The notes under the pieces were generated by a model, which saw only the letters and a list, made by a program, of their open reading frames with translations, did not search any database and had not been told where the DNA came from. From Planomicrobium sp. CPCC 101079 (GTDB lineage: Bacteria > Bacillota > Bacilli > Bacillales_A > Planococcaceae): a stretch of DNA of 64,000 nucleotides. Both the position numbers and the translations under genes were made by a program. Of this stretch, positions 27,882 to 38,297 are shown in pieces (within the stretch, counting starts at the first letter, position 1; every line of letters begins with the position of its first letter). Location: contig NZ_VOHC01000011.1 in NCBI RefSeq assembly GCF_007859275.1, forward strand, positions 186,001-250,000, in the 5' to 3' direction.

Positions 27882-29996
27882 ATGCGCCAGAAGGCAAAAA
27901 GCCTTTACGACAAGGCGGGTTATAAAGTTATTGCAATTGGATTAATCTTATTGATCGGTGCAGTGGTTTACGGGTTTTTGTATCCCTCGATCAATGCCAA
28001 CTCGTACGATATACAATTGTTTCAACTGTCGGATGAAACAATTCGTTCAGCTAAAACTGTTGAAGATCCAGTAAAGACGGAACTGGAACGAGAGCGTGTA
28101 GCTGCTGAGATTTCACCTAGTTATGAGTTTAGTGATGAACTTGCAGGAAATCAGGCCGCTGTTATCGACTCGTTTTTCGGCTATATAGTGGAAGTGAAAG
28201 ACACTGTTAAAGACAATGAGAAAAAAGCGCCGGATATGGCATCCATGATAGCAAGCCTCCGGGAAAAACTTCGGTTGATGGAAACAAACGAAAGCGGGCT
28301 GCGGTTGACGGATGAAACGATGAGAAATCTTTTGCTGTTGCCAGAGGAACGGCTGCAAGGCGTGCAGAACGAGCTGCAGAATGCCGTTGAAAATAGATTG
28401 AGTAATCCGTTGCGGGAAGAAGCTGTTTTAGAAGTGCAAAATGGCATTGAGCAGGAAATCCGGCAAAACGAAAACATACCGGCTTCCATATTGCCTGCGG
28501 CAACCTCTATCGCGCGCTTCGCGATTAAACCGAACGAAGTAGTTGATGAAGAATTGACCAACGCTCAAATGGAGCAGGCCAAAGCCAGTGTCGAACCGAC
28601 TCGGATTTTAAAGGGCCAAGTGCTTGTCCAAGAGGGGCAAGTCGTTGACCGGGAAGTATATCGCCAGTTAGAGCTTGCTGGCATGACGGAAGAACAGCAA
28701 AATTTCAAGCCCCCGATCGGGCTATTGCTTTTTGTTGTTATTGCTATGGGTTTGCTGATGCTTATCCTGAAGCGTTCGTCTGCAAAAGAACCAGAGAAGA
28801 TTACAGCGCTTTTAGTGATCGGGATTGTCATCGCCTTTTCATTGGCGTTATTGAAGTTGATCAGTTTAGTCAGCGGCAATTTTGAAATCAACATCGCTTT
28901 CCTTTTTCCAACTGCATTGGCTGGGATGCTTGTCTGCTTGCTGGCTAATGAGCGCTATGCTGTTTTTGTATCTTTCTTTATCGCAGTCAGTGCCGGCATC
29001 ATGCTGCAAGGGGATTATGCAGAGCTTGTAGAGATGGATGTTGTACTATACATTTTAGTCGGCGGGATAACCGGCATCTATCTGACTGAACGGGACGACA
29101 AGCGTGCCCACTTGCTTCAGGCGAGTTTGGTCGTTGCTGCAGTGAACGCATTATATGTGGGCTTCTATTTGCTCATGGGGCAAAGCCAGTATGACTGGTC
29201 GGAGATTGGTTTTTACTTTGCAGCAGCATTAGTTTCGGGCATCGCGTCAGGTGCGCTGACAATCGGGCTCTTGCCGTTCTTTGAGTCGATTTTTCGGAAG
29301 CTCTCAGCCATTAGGCTGATTGAATTGGCAAATCCGAACCACCCGCTGCTTAAAAAAATCTTGATGGAGACGCCTGGGACTTACCACCATAGCGTTATGG
29401 TCGCAAACCTGGCTGATGCTTCATGCGAGGCAATCGGGGCAAATGGTTTATTGGCCCGTGTCGGTTGCTACTATCACGATATCGGCAAAACGAAAATGCC
29501 GCAGTTTTTTATTGAAAACCAAATGAACATTCCGAACCCCCATGATGCCATTCCACCGGATACGAGCCGTGACATTATACTGGCCCATGGCAAGCAAGGG
29601 GCTGACATCTTAAAAAAACATAAAATGCCAAAAGAAATTGTCGACATTGCCATGCAACATCATGGGACGAGTTTGTTGAAATTTTTTTACCATAAAGAAA
29701 AAGAGAAAAACCCGGAAGTGGATGAAGGGCTATACCGCTATGCAGGGCCAAAGCCGCAAACAAAAGAAATTGCGGTTGTCTCCATTGCTGATAGCATTGA
29801 AGCTGCAGTGCGTTCGATGAAAGAGCCAACATCAGAAAAAATAAAAAATTTAGTCGATGCAATTGTAGAAGATAAACTGAAAGATGGACAGTTTGATGAA
29901 TGCGATTTAACGATGAAAGAATTGAAGACGGTCAAAAAAGTCATGTGCGAAACCTTGAATGGGACGTTCCATACAAGAATTGAATACCCAAAATAA
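27882..29996 (+). CDS. pgpH: Cyclic-di-AMP phosphodiesterase PgpH (7TM-HD protein)
   Basis: PgpH breaks down the signal nucleotide c-di-AMP. From N to C it has a membrane helix (about 11-31), a large extracytoplasmic domain (about 40-275), seven membrane helices (about 280-470) and an HD domain: TYHHSVMVANLAD near 500 and YYHDIGKTKMP near 530, with HILAHG-like and MQHHGTS metal ligands. ATG 27882 gives 704 residues and follows GTGGGGTGG; a track of codons upstream is unlike the family. Confidence 0.94.
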   Translation: MRQKAKSLYDKAGYKVIAIGLILLIGAVVYGFLYPSINANSYDIQLFQLSDETIRSAKTVEDPVKTELERERVAAEISPSYEFSDELAGNQAAVIDSFFGYIVEVKDTVKDNEKKAPDMASMIASLREKLRLMETNESGLRLTDETMRNLLLLPEERLQGVQNELQNAVENRLSNPLREEAVLEVQNGIEQEIRQNENIPASILPAATSIARFAIKPNEVVDEELTNAQMEQAKASVEPTRILKGQVLVQEGQVVDREVYRQLELAGMTEEQQNFKPPIGLLLFVVIAMGLLMLILKRSSAKEPEKITALLVIGIVIAFSLALLKLISLVSGNFEINIAFLFPTALAGMLVCLLANERYAVFVSFFIAVSAGIMLQGDYAELVEMDVVLYILVGGITGIYLTERDDKRAHLLQASLVVAAVNALYVGFYLLMGQSQYDWSEIGFYFAAALVSGIASGALTIGLLPFFESIFRKLSAIRLIELANPNHPLLKKILMETPGTYHHSVMVANLADASCEAIGANGLLARVGCYYHDIGKTKMPQFFIENQMNIPNPHDAIPPDTSRDIILAHGKQGADILKKHKMPKEIVDIAMQHHGTSLLKFFYHKEKEKNPEVDEGLYRYAGPKPQTKEIAVVSIADSIEAAVRSMKEPTSEKIKNLVDAIVEDKLKDGQFDECDLTMKELKTVKKVMCETLNGTFHTRIEYPK

Positions 29997-30021
29997 AGTA
30001 AAGTGCCTGGAGGGAGTTATT

Positions 30022-30504
30022 ATGTTATCTATAGATTTTCTTGATGAGACCGATTCTCTGAAAGAGGGCGATTTGCAATTTGTTGAAAAGGTGCTTATGC
30101 ATGCGGCGGATGTTGAAGAAGTTGGAAATGCAGAAGTGTCGGTGACGTTTGTGACGAATGAAATGATTCGTGATATCAACAAAGAATACCGCGGAAAAAA
30201 CGAACCGACGGATGTGATCTCCTTCGCCATGGAAGAAATGGGCGAAGGAGAATTGGAAATTGTCGGCACGGATGCGCCGAGGACACTTGGCGATATTATC
30301 ATTTCGCTTGATCGCACAAAAGAGCAGGCCGCAGATTATGGCCATTCATTTGAACGTGAACTCGGGTTTTTGGCTGTTCATGGGTTTTTACACCTTCTCG
30401 GATACGATCATATGAACAAAGAAGACGAGAAAAAAATGTTCTCTCGGCAAGAGGAGATTTTATCTTCTCTCGGCATTACACGCAATCAGCATGAACGCGA
30501 ATAG
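30022..30504 (+). CDS. ybeY: Endoribonuclease YbeY
   Basis: YbeY is a zinc RNase for 16S rRNA 3'-end maturation and ribosome quality control. The 160 residues contain LGDIIIS and the ligand motif HGFLHLLGYDHM (three His for zinc). ATG 30022 lies behind AGGGAG; in-frame codons before it overlap pgpH. It overlaps dgkA by 14 bases and lies in the run pgpH-ybeY-dgkA-cdd-era-recO. Confidence 0.97.
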   Translation: MLSIDFLDETDSLKEGDLQFVEKVLMHAADVEEVGNAEVSVTFVTNEMIRDINKEYRGKNEPTDVISFAMEEMGEGELEIVGTDAPRTLGDIIISLDRTKEQAADYGHSFERELGFLAVHGFLHLLGYDHMNKEDEKKMFSRQEEILSSLGITRNQHERE

Positions 30505-30844
30505 ATTTTTCCGGTCATTCAAGTATGCGGCGGAAGGGGTCAGGTCGGCGCTAGTGAAAGAACAAAACGTCCGTTTCCATTTCTTGTCGGCCATCATCGT
30601 AGTGATTGCCGCTTTTTTCACGGGGCTTTCTTATATCGAATGGGTTGTGGTCATTGGGCTGATAGGAGGCATGATTGCGCTGGAAATGGTCAATTCTGCG
30701 CTTGAACGTGTGGTGGATCTGGTGACTGGTGAATTTCATCCGCTTGCGAAACAGGCAAAAGACATTGCGGCCGGTGCGGTTTTGGTTTTTGCGCTAGCTA
30801 GTGCTATAATTGGTTTACTAATCTTTATGCCAAAATGGTTTTAA
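30491..30844 (+). CDS. dgkA: Undecaprenol/diacylglycerol kinase
   Basis: This 117-residue membrane kinase has three transmembrane helices and the family signature EMVNSALERVVDLV with KDIAAGAVLV. In Gram-positive bacteria the substrate is mostly undecaprenol, recycling the cell-wall lipid carrier; that is family knowledge. Its start lies within ybeY, so translation is probably coupled. Confidence 0.95.
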   Translation: MNANRFFRSFKYAAEGVRSALVKEQNVRFHFLSAIIVVIAAFFTGLSYIEWVVVIGLIGGMIALEMVNSALERVVDLVTGEFHPLAKQAKDIAAGAVLVFALASAIIGLLIFMPKWF

Positions 30845-30861
30845 TCTTACAGAGGTGATAG

Positions 30862-32176
<1,315 letters not shown>

Positions 32177-32188
32177 GGAGCGGCCAGC

Positions 32189-32971
32189 ATGCAAAATCAA
32201 TTAGAGGGCATTGTAATCCGTGCACGCCCTTACGGCGAAACGAATAAAATCGTTACCTTGTTTACCAGGGAAGCCGGCAAAATCACGTGCATGGCAAAAG
32301 GGGCGAAGAAACCGGCGAGCCGACTGGCTGCAATCACGCAGCCGTTTACACACGGCACTTTTTCGATCTACAAAGGAAAAGGCATGGGGACCATCCAGCA
32401 CGGAGACCCATTGGAGTCGCTTCGGCATATCCGGGAAGATATCATGGCGACTGCCCATGCTAGTTATATCACGGAGCTGATTGACCGTCTGACCGAACAA
32501 GATGAGCCGCAGCCCGTGGTGTATGAAATGCTTTACCAAGCGCTTCACGCTATCGACGAAGGATATGACCCCGAGGCGATTACGTTATTTGTTGAGTGGA
32601 AGATGCTGCCTTATGCCGGGTTGACACCGACATTGCACCAATGCGCCAATTGCGGGGCAGCGGAAGGCGAGTTCGCTTTTTCATTCCAGGAACTTGGTTT
32701 TTTGTGCCATCGCTGTTTTGACATTGACCGCTACATCATCCGTCTAAGCCCAGCGCTCGTAAAAGTGATCCGGACACTTTTTTTCGTCCCGATTGAACGG
32801 GTCGGTTCACTGAAATTGAAAAAAGAATCCAAGACGCTATTAAAGCAAATTGTCCGCACAATCTACGAAGAACAAGCGGGAATCCGTTTGAAATCCCGCG
32901 GCTTCCTCGAACAAATCGAACGGACACCGGAATTTTTTCCGAAAAAAGAAGATCCGCCAAAAGACGAGTAG
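32189..32971 (+). CDS. recO: DNA repair protein RecO
   Basis: RecO loads RecA onto single-stranded DNA with RecR. It has 260 residues: an OB fold (GIVIRARPYGETNKIVTLFT), a helical middle and a zinc finger CANCG...CHRCF near 152-176. AAGGAGC precedes ATG 32189. The small gene yqzL, which lies between era and recO in B. subtilis, is absent: the gap is 12 bases. Confidence 0.96.
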   Translation: MQNQLEGIVIRARPYGETNKIVTLFTREAGKITCMAKGAKKPASRLAAITQPFTHGTFSIYKGKGMGTIQHGDPLESLRHIREDIMATAHASYITELIDRLTEQDEPQPVVYEMLYQALHAIDEGYDPEAITLFVEWKMLPYAGLTPTLHQCANCGAAEGEFAFSFQELGFLCHRCFDIDRYIIRLSPALVKVIRTLFFVPIERVGSLKLKKESKTLLKQIVRTIYEEQAGIRLKSRGFLEQIERTPEFFPKKEDPPKDE

Positions 32972-32990
32972 TCATTGGCGGATTTTTCTT
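32952..32990 (+). terminator. Terminator after recO
   Basis: ATCCGCCAA (32952-32960) pairs with TTGGCGGAT (32975-32983), followed by TTTTCTTTT. The left arm lies in the end of recO. Confidence 0.75.
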
Positions 32991-33013
32991 TTGTGCAGAA
33001 AAGTTATTGGAAC

Positions 33014-33051
33014 GAAAAAAAGCTATCTGCCTAATGGCAGATAGCTTTTTG
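33014..33051. terminator. Bidirectional terminator between recO and glyS
   Basis: AAAAAGCTATCTGCC (33017-33031) pairs perfectly with GGCAGATAGCTTTTT (33036-33050) around TAAT. It can stop glyS (minus) and back up the recO terminator. Confidence 0.92.
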
Positions 33052-33054
33052 GCC

Positions 33055-34431
33055 TTAAAATTGAGTATGTTCGGTAATATACGCTTGCACATCTGCAATC
33101 GGCATACGGACTTGTTCCATTGAATCGCGGTGGCGTACAGTCACTTGGCCATCTTCTACAGAGTCAAAGTCGTATGTGATGCAGAACGGAGTTCCAATTT
33201 CGTCTTGTCGGCGGTAGCGTTTGCCGATTGACTGGGATTCGTCATACTCTACCATGAAATGCTTCGATAGCTGAGCAAAAACTTCTGTTGCGCCATCCGC
33301 TAGTTTCTTGGAGAGGGGAAGAACTGCCGCTTTATACGGTGCGAGTGCCGGATGTAGTTTCAACACGGTCCGCTTGTCATCGTTTTCAAGCTCTTCAATA
33401 GTATAGGCGTCAACAAGAAATGCCAACGTGACGCGGTCTGCTCCAAGAGAGGGTTCGATGCAATATGGAACATAGCGTTCGTTTGTAATTGGGTCGATAT
33501 AATTGAAATCTTCGCCTGAATGTTCCATATGGCGCTTCAAGTCAAAGTCGGTACGGTCTGCGATGCCCCAAAGCTCGCCCCAGCCGAATGGGAATTTGTA
33601 TTCGATATCCGTTGTGGCATTCGAGTAATGCGATAATTCATCTTCGTCATGGTCGCGAAGGCGCATGTTTTCTTCGGTCATGTTCAAGTCCAACAGCCAG
33701 TTTTTGCAGAAATCGCGCCAGTAAGCGAACCACTCCAGGTCTTCGCCCGGCTTGCAGAAGAACTCAAGTTCCATTTGCTCGAACTCACGCGTGCGGAATG
33801 TGAAGTTCCCTGGTGTGATTTCGTTGCGGAAACTTTTGCCGATCTGGGCGATGCCGAACGGCATTTTCTTTCTCATGGAACGCTGGACGTTTTTATAGTT
33901 GACGAAAATCCCTTGAGCCGTTTCCGGGCGCAGGAAGATTTCGTTTGTTGACGATTCCGTAACGCCTTGGAACGTCTTGAACATCAAGTTGAATTGGCGG
34001 ATGTCCGTGAATTCTTTTGATCCGCAAGTCGGACATTTGATGTCGTGTTCTTTGATCAATTCAGCCATGCGCTCGAATGACAAGCCATCGACGATCATTT
34101 CAATGCCTTTTGCCTCTAGCGCATCTTCGATTAATTTATCCGCACGGTGGCGTGTTTTGCAGCTCTTGCAATCGATCATCGGGTCGTTAAAATTGCCGAC
34201 GTGGCCAGATGCTACCCAAGTTTTTGGGTTCATCAGGATGGCAGCATCCAATCCGACATTGTGTACGGATTCCTGGACGAACTTTTTCCACCAAGCTTTT
34301 TTGACATTGTTTTTCAATTCGATGCCGAGTGGGCCATAATCCCAAGTATTAGCCAAACCTCCATAAATTTCAGAGCCCGGGAAAACAAAACCTCTGTGTT
34401 TTGCTAAATTTACTACATCTTCCATTGACAT
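33055..34431 (-). CDS. glyS: Glycyl-tRNA synthetase, single-chain (alpha2) type
   Basis: This class II synthetase charges tRNA-Gly. Its 458 residues begin [21 protein letters not shown] and contain [12 protein letters not shown], the class II motif 2 region ([21 protein letters not shown]) in part, EPSLGADRV (motif 3) and a C-terminal anticodon-binding domain ending [10 protein letters not shown]. This is the homodimer form, not the GlyQ/GlyS tetramer found at this spot in B. subtilis. The start at 34431 is fixed by GGAGGTAA; longer reading enters the T-box leader. Confidence 0.95.
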   Translation of the reverse strand: MSMEDVVNLAKHRGFVFPGSEIYGGLANTWDYGPLGIELKNNVKKAWWKKFVQESVHNVGLDAAILMNPKTWVASGHVGNFNDPMIDCKSCKTRHRADKLIEDALEAKGIEMIVDGLSFERMAELIKEHDIKCPTCGSKEFTDIRQFNLMFKTFQGVTESSTNEIFLRPETAQGIFVNYKNVQRSMRKKMPFGIAQIGKSFRNEITPGNFTFRTREFEQMELEFFCKPGEDLEWFAYWRDFCKNWLLDLNMTEENMRLRDHDEDELSHYSNATTDIEYKFPFGWGELWGIADRTDFDLKRHMEHSGEDFNYIDPITNERYVPYCIEPSLGADRVTLAFLVDAYTIEELENDDKRTVLKLHPALAPYKAAVLPLSKKLADGATEVFAQLSKHFMVEYDESQSIGKRYRRQDEIGTPFCITYDFDSVEDGQVTVRHRDSMEQVRMPIADVQAYITEHTQF

Positions 34432-34444
34432 AAAATTACCTCCA

Positions 34445-34655
34445 TAAAATAAAAAAATCGCACGCGTCCCGGACATTGAGTCCGAGGACGAGTACGTTAT
34501 GACCCGCGGTTCCACCCCGATTGGCTGCAGATGCAGCCCGCTTATAAAAGAAGAGGCTCCGGATTGCCTGATCCTGTCTGTGCGGGCTTTCACCGTCCCC
34601 GCTCGCTAGAATGCGACAGTTTTTTAAGATCCATCATTGCCTGGTATTCGATTCG
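34445..34655 (-). promoter_or_regulatory. Glycine T-box riboswitch leader of glyS
   Basis: The minus-strand leader contains the T-box core GGTGGAACCGCG (34505-34516), which pairs with uncharged tRNA, preceded by Stem I-like AGCGAGCGGGGACGGTG and followed by a terminator with a T run. Position before glyS implies tRNA-Gly as ligand. I could not fix the specifier codon by eye. This leader explains the 314-base gap between glyS and ccpN together with the two promoters. Confidence 0.93.
34451..34495 (-). terminator. T-box terminator hairpin
   Basis: Reading on the minus strand, a hairpin of the form CGTCCTCGGAC / GTCCGGGACG with flanking pairs is followed by a run of T (A7 at 34451-34457 on the plus strand). 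It competes with the antiterminator that includes the T-box core. Confidence 0.75.
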
Positions 34656-34661
34656 CTAGTA

Positions 34662-34690
34662 ATTGTATCACGCTAATCTTTTCTTCGCAA
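34662..34690 (-). promoter_or_regulatory. Promoter of glyS
   Basis: On the minus strand TTGCGA (34690-34685) and TACAAT (34667-34662) are 17 bases apart, just upstream of the T-box leader. Confidence 0.7.
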
Positions 34691-34713
34691 TATCTCTATG
34701 ATTAGTATATAAT
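34685..34713 (+). promoter_or_regulatory. Putative promoter of ccpN
   Basis: TATAAT (34708-34713) has a weak -35, TCGCAA (34685-34690), 17 bases before it. The same six bases are the -35 of glyS on the other strand, so the two promoters share a -35 site. Confidence 0.45.
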
Positions 34714-34745
34714 AATGAACATTGAGTATAACATATTTTGAGGCG

Positions 34746-35384
34746 GTGAGTCCGATCGAACTCAATAAGAGGCAAGAAGAAATTTTGCAGATCGTAAAAG
34801 GCAATGGCCCGATAACGGGAGAACAGATTGCTGAACGCCTGCATTTGACAAGAGCTACATTACGGCCCGATTTAGCCATCTTGACCATGGCAGGTTTTTT
34901 AGATGCCCGCCCGCGTGTTGGCTATTTTTATTCGGGAAAAAAACCTGGGCAAGACATTTCTGAAACAATGAACAATATGAAAGTTGGTGATTTCCAATCG
35001 ATTCCTGTAGTTGTGCGGGAAGATGTCAGTGTTTATGACGCCATCAGCCAAATGTTCTTAGACGATGTCGGTACCTTGTTCGTGGTCGACAAACAGTCGT
35101 TTTTGACAGGTGTCTTGTCGCGGAAAGACCTGCTTCGTACGAGTCTTGGCAACCAAGATTTGTCCAGTATTCCTGTACATATCATCATGACCCGCATGCC
35201 CAATATCACTTATTGTTTTAAAAACGAACCGCTTATAAAAGCGGCCCATCGCCTGATTAATCAGCAAATCGATGCCTTGCCGGTCGTAATCGAACAACCG
35301 GAAGGATTAAAAGTCATCGGCAGATTGACGAAAACCAATATTACCCGTGCGTTTTTATCCCTGTCGGAAAGCCATGAATTGTGA
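34746..35384 (+). CDS. ccpN: Transcriptional repressor CcpN
   Basis: CcpN represses gluconeogenic genes during glucose growth, together with the protein encoded next. The protein has an N-terminal helix-turn-helix (ILQIVKGNGPITGEQIAERL, LTRATLRPDL) and two CBS domains (PVVVREDVSVYDAI; GTLFVVDKQSFLTGVLSRKDLL; TRMPNITY). I use GTG 34746, giving 212 residues. A TTG at 34722 adds eight residues, and the only Shine-Dalgarno-like sequence (GAGGCGGTGA) overlaps the GTG, so the start is uncertain. Confidence 0.9.
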   Translation: MSPIELNKRQEEILQIVKGNGPITGEQIAERLHLTRATLRPDLAILTMAGFLDARPRVGYFYSGKKPGQDISETMNNMKVGDFQSIPVVVREDVSVYDAISQMFLDDVGTLFVVDKQSFLTGVLSRKDLLRTSLGNQDLSSIPVHIIMTRMPNITYCFKNEPLIKAAHRLINQQIDALPVVIEQPEGLKVIGRLTKTNITRAFLSLSESHEL

Positions 35385-35393
35385 GGTGCACAT

Positions 35394-36206
35394 ATGAATC
35401 CACTCCGCTTGTTCATCGTCTCCGATTCGGTCGGAGAAACAGGTGAACTAGTTGCGAAAGCAGCCATTAGCCAATACTTAAACGCAGATCAGCACGCCGT
35501 TTTAAAGAGATTTCCTTATATCGATTCTATCGATCACTTGCATGAAATCATTAAATTGGCTGCCAATCAAAAAGCATTTATCGTCTATACGCTCGTATCA
35601 AAAGAGTTAAGGGAATATCTTGTTGCGGAAACGGCAAAACTTCAGGTTTCGGCAGTTGATTTAATGGGGCCACTCCTCGATGCGCTGGGAGAGGAACTCG
35701 GGGCTGCACCTCTGGAAGAAGCTGGACTGGTCCGTAAATTGGACGATGATTATTTCAAGAAGGTAGAAGCGATCGAGTTCGCTGTTAAATACGACGACGG
35801 CCGAGATCCGAGAGGCATTTTAATGGCTGACATTGTCTTAGTCGGAATTTCCCGGACATCGAAAACGCCGCTTTCCCAATATTTAGCCCATAAACGATTA
35901 AAGGTGGCGAACGTACCGCTCGTTCCAGAAGTGGATCCGCCGGAAGAATTGTTCCAAGTGGATCCAGCAAAATGTTTTGGCCTTGTAATTTCTCCCGAAA
36001 AGCTAAATAACATCCGTAAAGAACGGCTGATAGCTCTGGGATTGAATGATGATGCCAACTACGCCAGGATTGAACGGATTCATGAAGAAATCATTCATTT
36101 CAATAAAGTGGTCGATAAAATCGGCTGTGAAGTGGTAGATGTGACAAATCGTGCAGTAGAAGAGACAGCAAATTTAATTTTAACCAAATTTAAAGATAAA
36201 GTTTGA
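35394..36206 (+). CDS. yqfL: PEP synthase/pyruvate phosphate dikinase regulatory protein (YqfL/PpsR family)
   Basis: This 270-residue protein is of the DUF299 kinase/phosphorylase family, which switches PEP synthase or pyruvate phosphate dikinase on and off by phosphorylation. It starts [15 protein letters not shown] and has the P-loop-like [11 protein letters not shown] near residue 151. In B. subtilis the YqfL protein works with CcpN. Here it is 9 bases after ccpN, so they are co-transcribed. No target enzyme gene is in the window. Confidence 0.93.
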   Translation: MNPLRLFIVSDSVGETGELVAKAAISQYLNADQHAVLKRFPYIDSIDHLHEIIKLAANQKAFIVYTLVSKELREYLVAETAKLQVSAVDLMGPLLDALGEELGAAPLEEAGLVRKLDDDYFKKVEAIEFAVKYDDGRDPRGILMADIVLVGISRTSKTPLSQYLAHKRLKVANVPLVPEVDPPEELFQVDPAKCFGLVISPEKLNNIRKERLIALGLNDDANYARIERIHEEIIHFNKVVDKIGCEVVDVTNRAVEETANLILTKFKDKV

Positions 36207-36207
36207 A

Positions 36208-36240
36208 AAGCCACCTGAGAAGGAGGTTTTTCTGTTTTTA
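36208..36240 (+). terminator. Probable terminator after yqfL
   Basis: AAGCCACCT and AGGAGGTTT form a short stem with one mismatch and a GAGA loop, followed by TTCTGTTTTT. The rest of the 264-base gap before dnaG shows only a possible -10 (TATAAT, 36339-36344) with a weak -35. yqxD of B. subtilis is missing here. Confidence 0.55.
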
Positions 36241-36470
36241 GAGCAGGTAGATGGTTGCATTTTCCAATGTTCAGAGGCTAGGCGGAGTTCGATAAAGCAT
36301 CTGAGATTTTATTAGTGGATTTTTATAAAAAAACGTTTTATAATATAGTTTTGTGGCTAAAGCTATATAGAAGAATATTTTGACGGGTCTATCTTTTTAT
36401 CGGAAAAATAAAGGGATTTGCCGCTATATCACGAATAATAATACGTGAAGCAAACAAAGATGGTGATAAA

Positions 36471-38267
36471 GTGTCTAATCGAGTTCCTGAAGAAGTGGTT
36501 GAAAAGATTCGTTCCAGCACCGATATTGTAGATATTGTTGGGGAATATGTCCAACTGACCAAACGTGGCCGAAATTGGTTTGGCCTTTGTCCGTTCCACG
36601 GAGAAAGCACACCTTCTTTCTCCGTAACATCCGACAAACAGATTTTTCATTGCTTCGGATGCGGCGCAGGCGGAAATGCCATTACGTTTTTGATGGATAT
36701 TGAAAATATCAGCTTCCAGGAAGCTTTGTCAAAATTAGGGGAGCGCACCGGCATCGATATTGAAGTCAATACGCCGACTGATGCACCCAATGCCTTATCC
36801 AAAAGCGATCAACAGCTTGTTTCCATGCATGAATTTGCCGCTGATATGTATCATCACATTTTGATGAATACAGAAGAAGGGCAGTCGGCACTTGATTATT
36901 TGGAGAACCGGGGATTTACACGGGAAATCATTGAAAAAAACCGTATTGGCTGGTCGCTTCCTGAATGGAACTACATGTCAAAAGCCTTACAGCGAAAAGG
37001 GTTCAGCGATGAAGAGTTGACAACAAGCGGCCTTGCTATACAACGGGAGCAGTCAAATGGCTTTTTCGACCGGTTCCGGGGCAGGATCATGTTTCCAATC
37101 ATGAACGAGACCGGCAAAGTTATCGCTTTTTCCGGCCGCATTCTGGAAACCTCAAAGGAAGAAGCCAAATACTTGAACAGCCCAGAATCGCCTATCTTCC
37201 AAAAAAGCCAAGTGTTGTACAATGTACACCACGCCAGAAGCGCTATCAGGAAAAATCGGAAAATTATTTTATTTGAAGGTTTTATGGATGTAATTGCAGC
37301 GGGCAAAGCAGGCGTCGATAATGCGCTTGCGACAATGGGAACCTCCTTGACAGCCCAGCATATTAAGCAGCTGAAACGGTTCGCCCAAGAAGTCGTCATT
37401 TGTTTTGATGGGGATGATGCCGGATGGGAAGCTGCAAAAAGAGCTGCTATTGCGCTCAATGAAGAAAAGTTCAAAGTGGAAGTTGCTGTTCTTCCGGGCA
37501 AGATGGATCCCGATGACTTTGTCCGGGAGCACGGCAGTGAAGCTTTTAAAGAGCAGATTATCGGCAAACCGCATGCGTTTATAGCGTTTGCAATGATGCA
37601 TGCTCGTAGACATAAAAATTTCCAGTACGAAAACGATTTGCTCCAATATATTCAGGAAGTGCTGCAGTTGCTTGCAGGCCGTTCCTCTCCGCTTGAACGG
37701 GATTTGTACATCAAGCAGCTGGCGGGGGAAACCGGCCTTTCTGAAGAAGCGATTTTACAGCATTACCGCAAATTGGAAAACAAGTCAATCGAGCGAAACC
37801 GCCCTGAGCAGCCGATAAAACCGATGAAAAAAGCCATTAAACAAATTACTGCGCTGCACAGGGCGGAGCGTCTGCTTTTTTCTCATCTATTGGCGGATGC
37901 CGATGTCATGGAAAAAGTGGCTAGCGATCCCACTGAAATTCCGTTTGCCAGTGAAGAATTCAAAGCGCTCTACGTCCAGTTGCTAGGGTTTTACGAAGAA
38001 TGGGACAAAGCAGACTTCCATAAATTCCTTGAAACGCTCCAAGATGCGGAACTCCGTAAATTGGTTATGGAAACCACGTTGGCAGAACGTGATCCGGAGC
38101 ATGCAGAAGAAGAAATCGCTGACTGTCTAAAACATCTGGTAAAACATCGAGTCGAACAGCAAATCACATTAAAAATGCAGCAATCAAAAGAAGCGGAAAA
38201 ACAACACGATATAAAGCGGGCTTTGCTTCTTGCGCAAGAAGCGATCGCTTTGCGAAAAACGTTGTAA
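36471..38267 (+). CDS. dnaG: DNA primase
   Basis: DnaG makes RNA primers for replication. The 598 residues have the N-terminal zinc domain (CPFHGE...HCFGCGAGG, about 40-66), the TOPRIM core (LFEGFMDVIAA; CFDGDDAGWEAAKRA) and a C-terminal helicase-interaction domain. It starts with GTG 36471 behind GATGGTGATAAA. sigA follows 30 bases on, keeping the dnaG-sigA part of the macromolecular synthesis operon. Confidence 0.97.
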   Translation: MSNRVPEEVVEKIRSSTDIVDIVGEYVQLTKRGRNWFGLCPFHGESTPSFSVTSDKQIFHCFGCGAGGNAITFLMDIENISFQEALSKLGERTGIDIEVNTPTDAPNALSKSDQQLVSMHEFAADMYHHILMNTEEGQSALDYLENRGFTREIIEKNRIGWSLPEWNYMSKALQRKGFSDEELTTSGLAIQREQSNGFFDRFRGRIMFPIMNETGKVIAFSGRILETSKEEAKYLNSPESPIFQKSQVLYNVHHARSAIRKNRKIILFEGFMDVIAAGKAGVDNALATMGTSLTAQHIKQLKRFAQEVVICFDGDDAGWEAAKRAAIALNEEKFKVEVAVLPGKMDPDDFVREHGSEAFKEQIIGKPHAFIAFAMMHARRHKNFQYENDLLQYIQEVLQLLAGRSSPLERDLYIKQLAGETGLSEEAILQHYRKLENKSIERNRPEQPIKPMKKAIKQITALHRAERLLFSHLLADADVMEKVASDPTEIPFASEEFKALYVQLLGFYEEWDKADFHKFLETLQDAELRKLVMETTLAERDPEHAEEEIADCLKHLVKHRVEQQITLKMQQSKEAEKQHDIKRALLLAQEAIALRKTL

Positions 38268-38297
38268 AAGGATTCCGTTTTATAAGGAGGAAGTCGT

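Noticed and set aside
34505-34516. A tRNA-like GGTTC segment on the plus strand
   Set aside because: It is the reverse complement of the T-box core; no acceptor or anticodon stems are present.
34432-34593. An N-terminal extension of glyS through the leader
   Set aside because: The sequence is the T-box RNA; a strong GGAGGTAA fixes the start at 34431.
36971-37567. A 198-codon minus-strand frame inside dnaG
   Set aside because: It is a shadow of dnaG codon bias; no start site signal.
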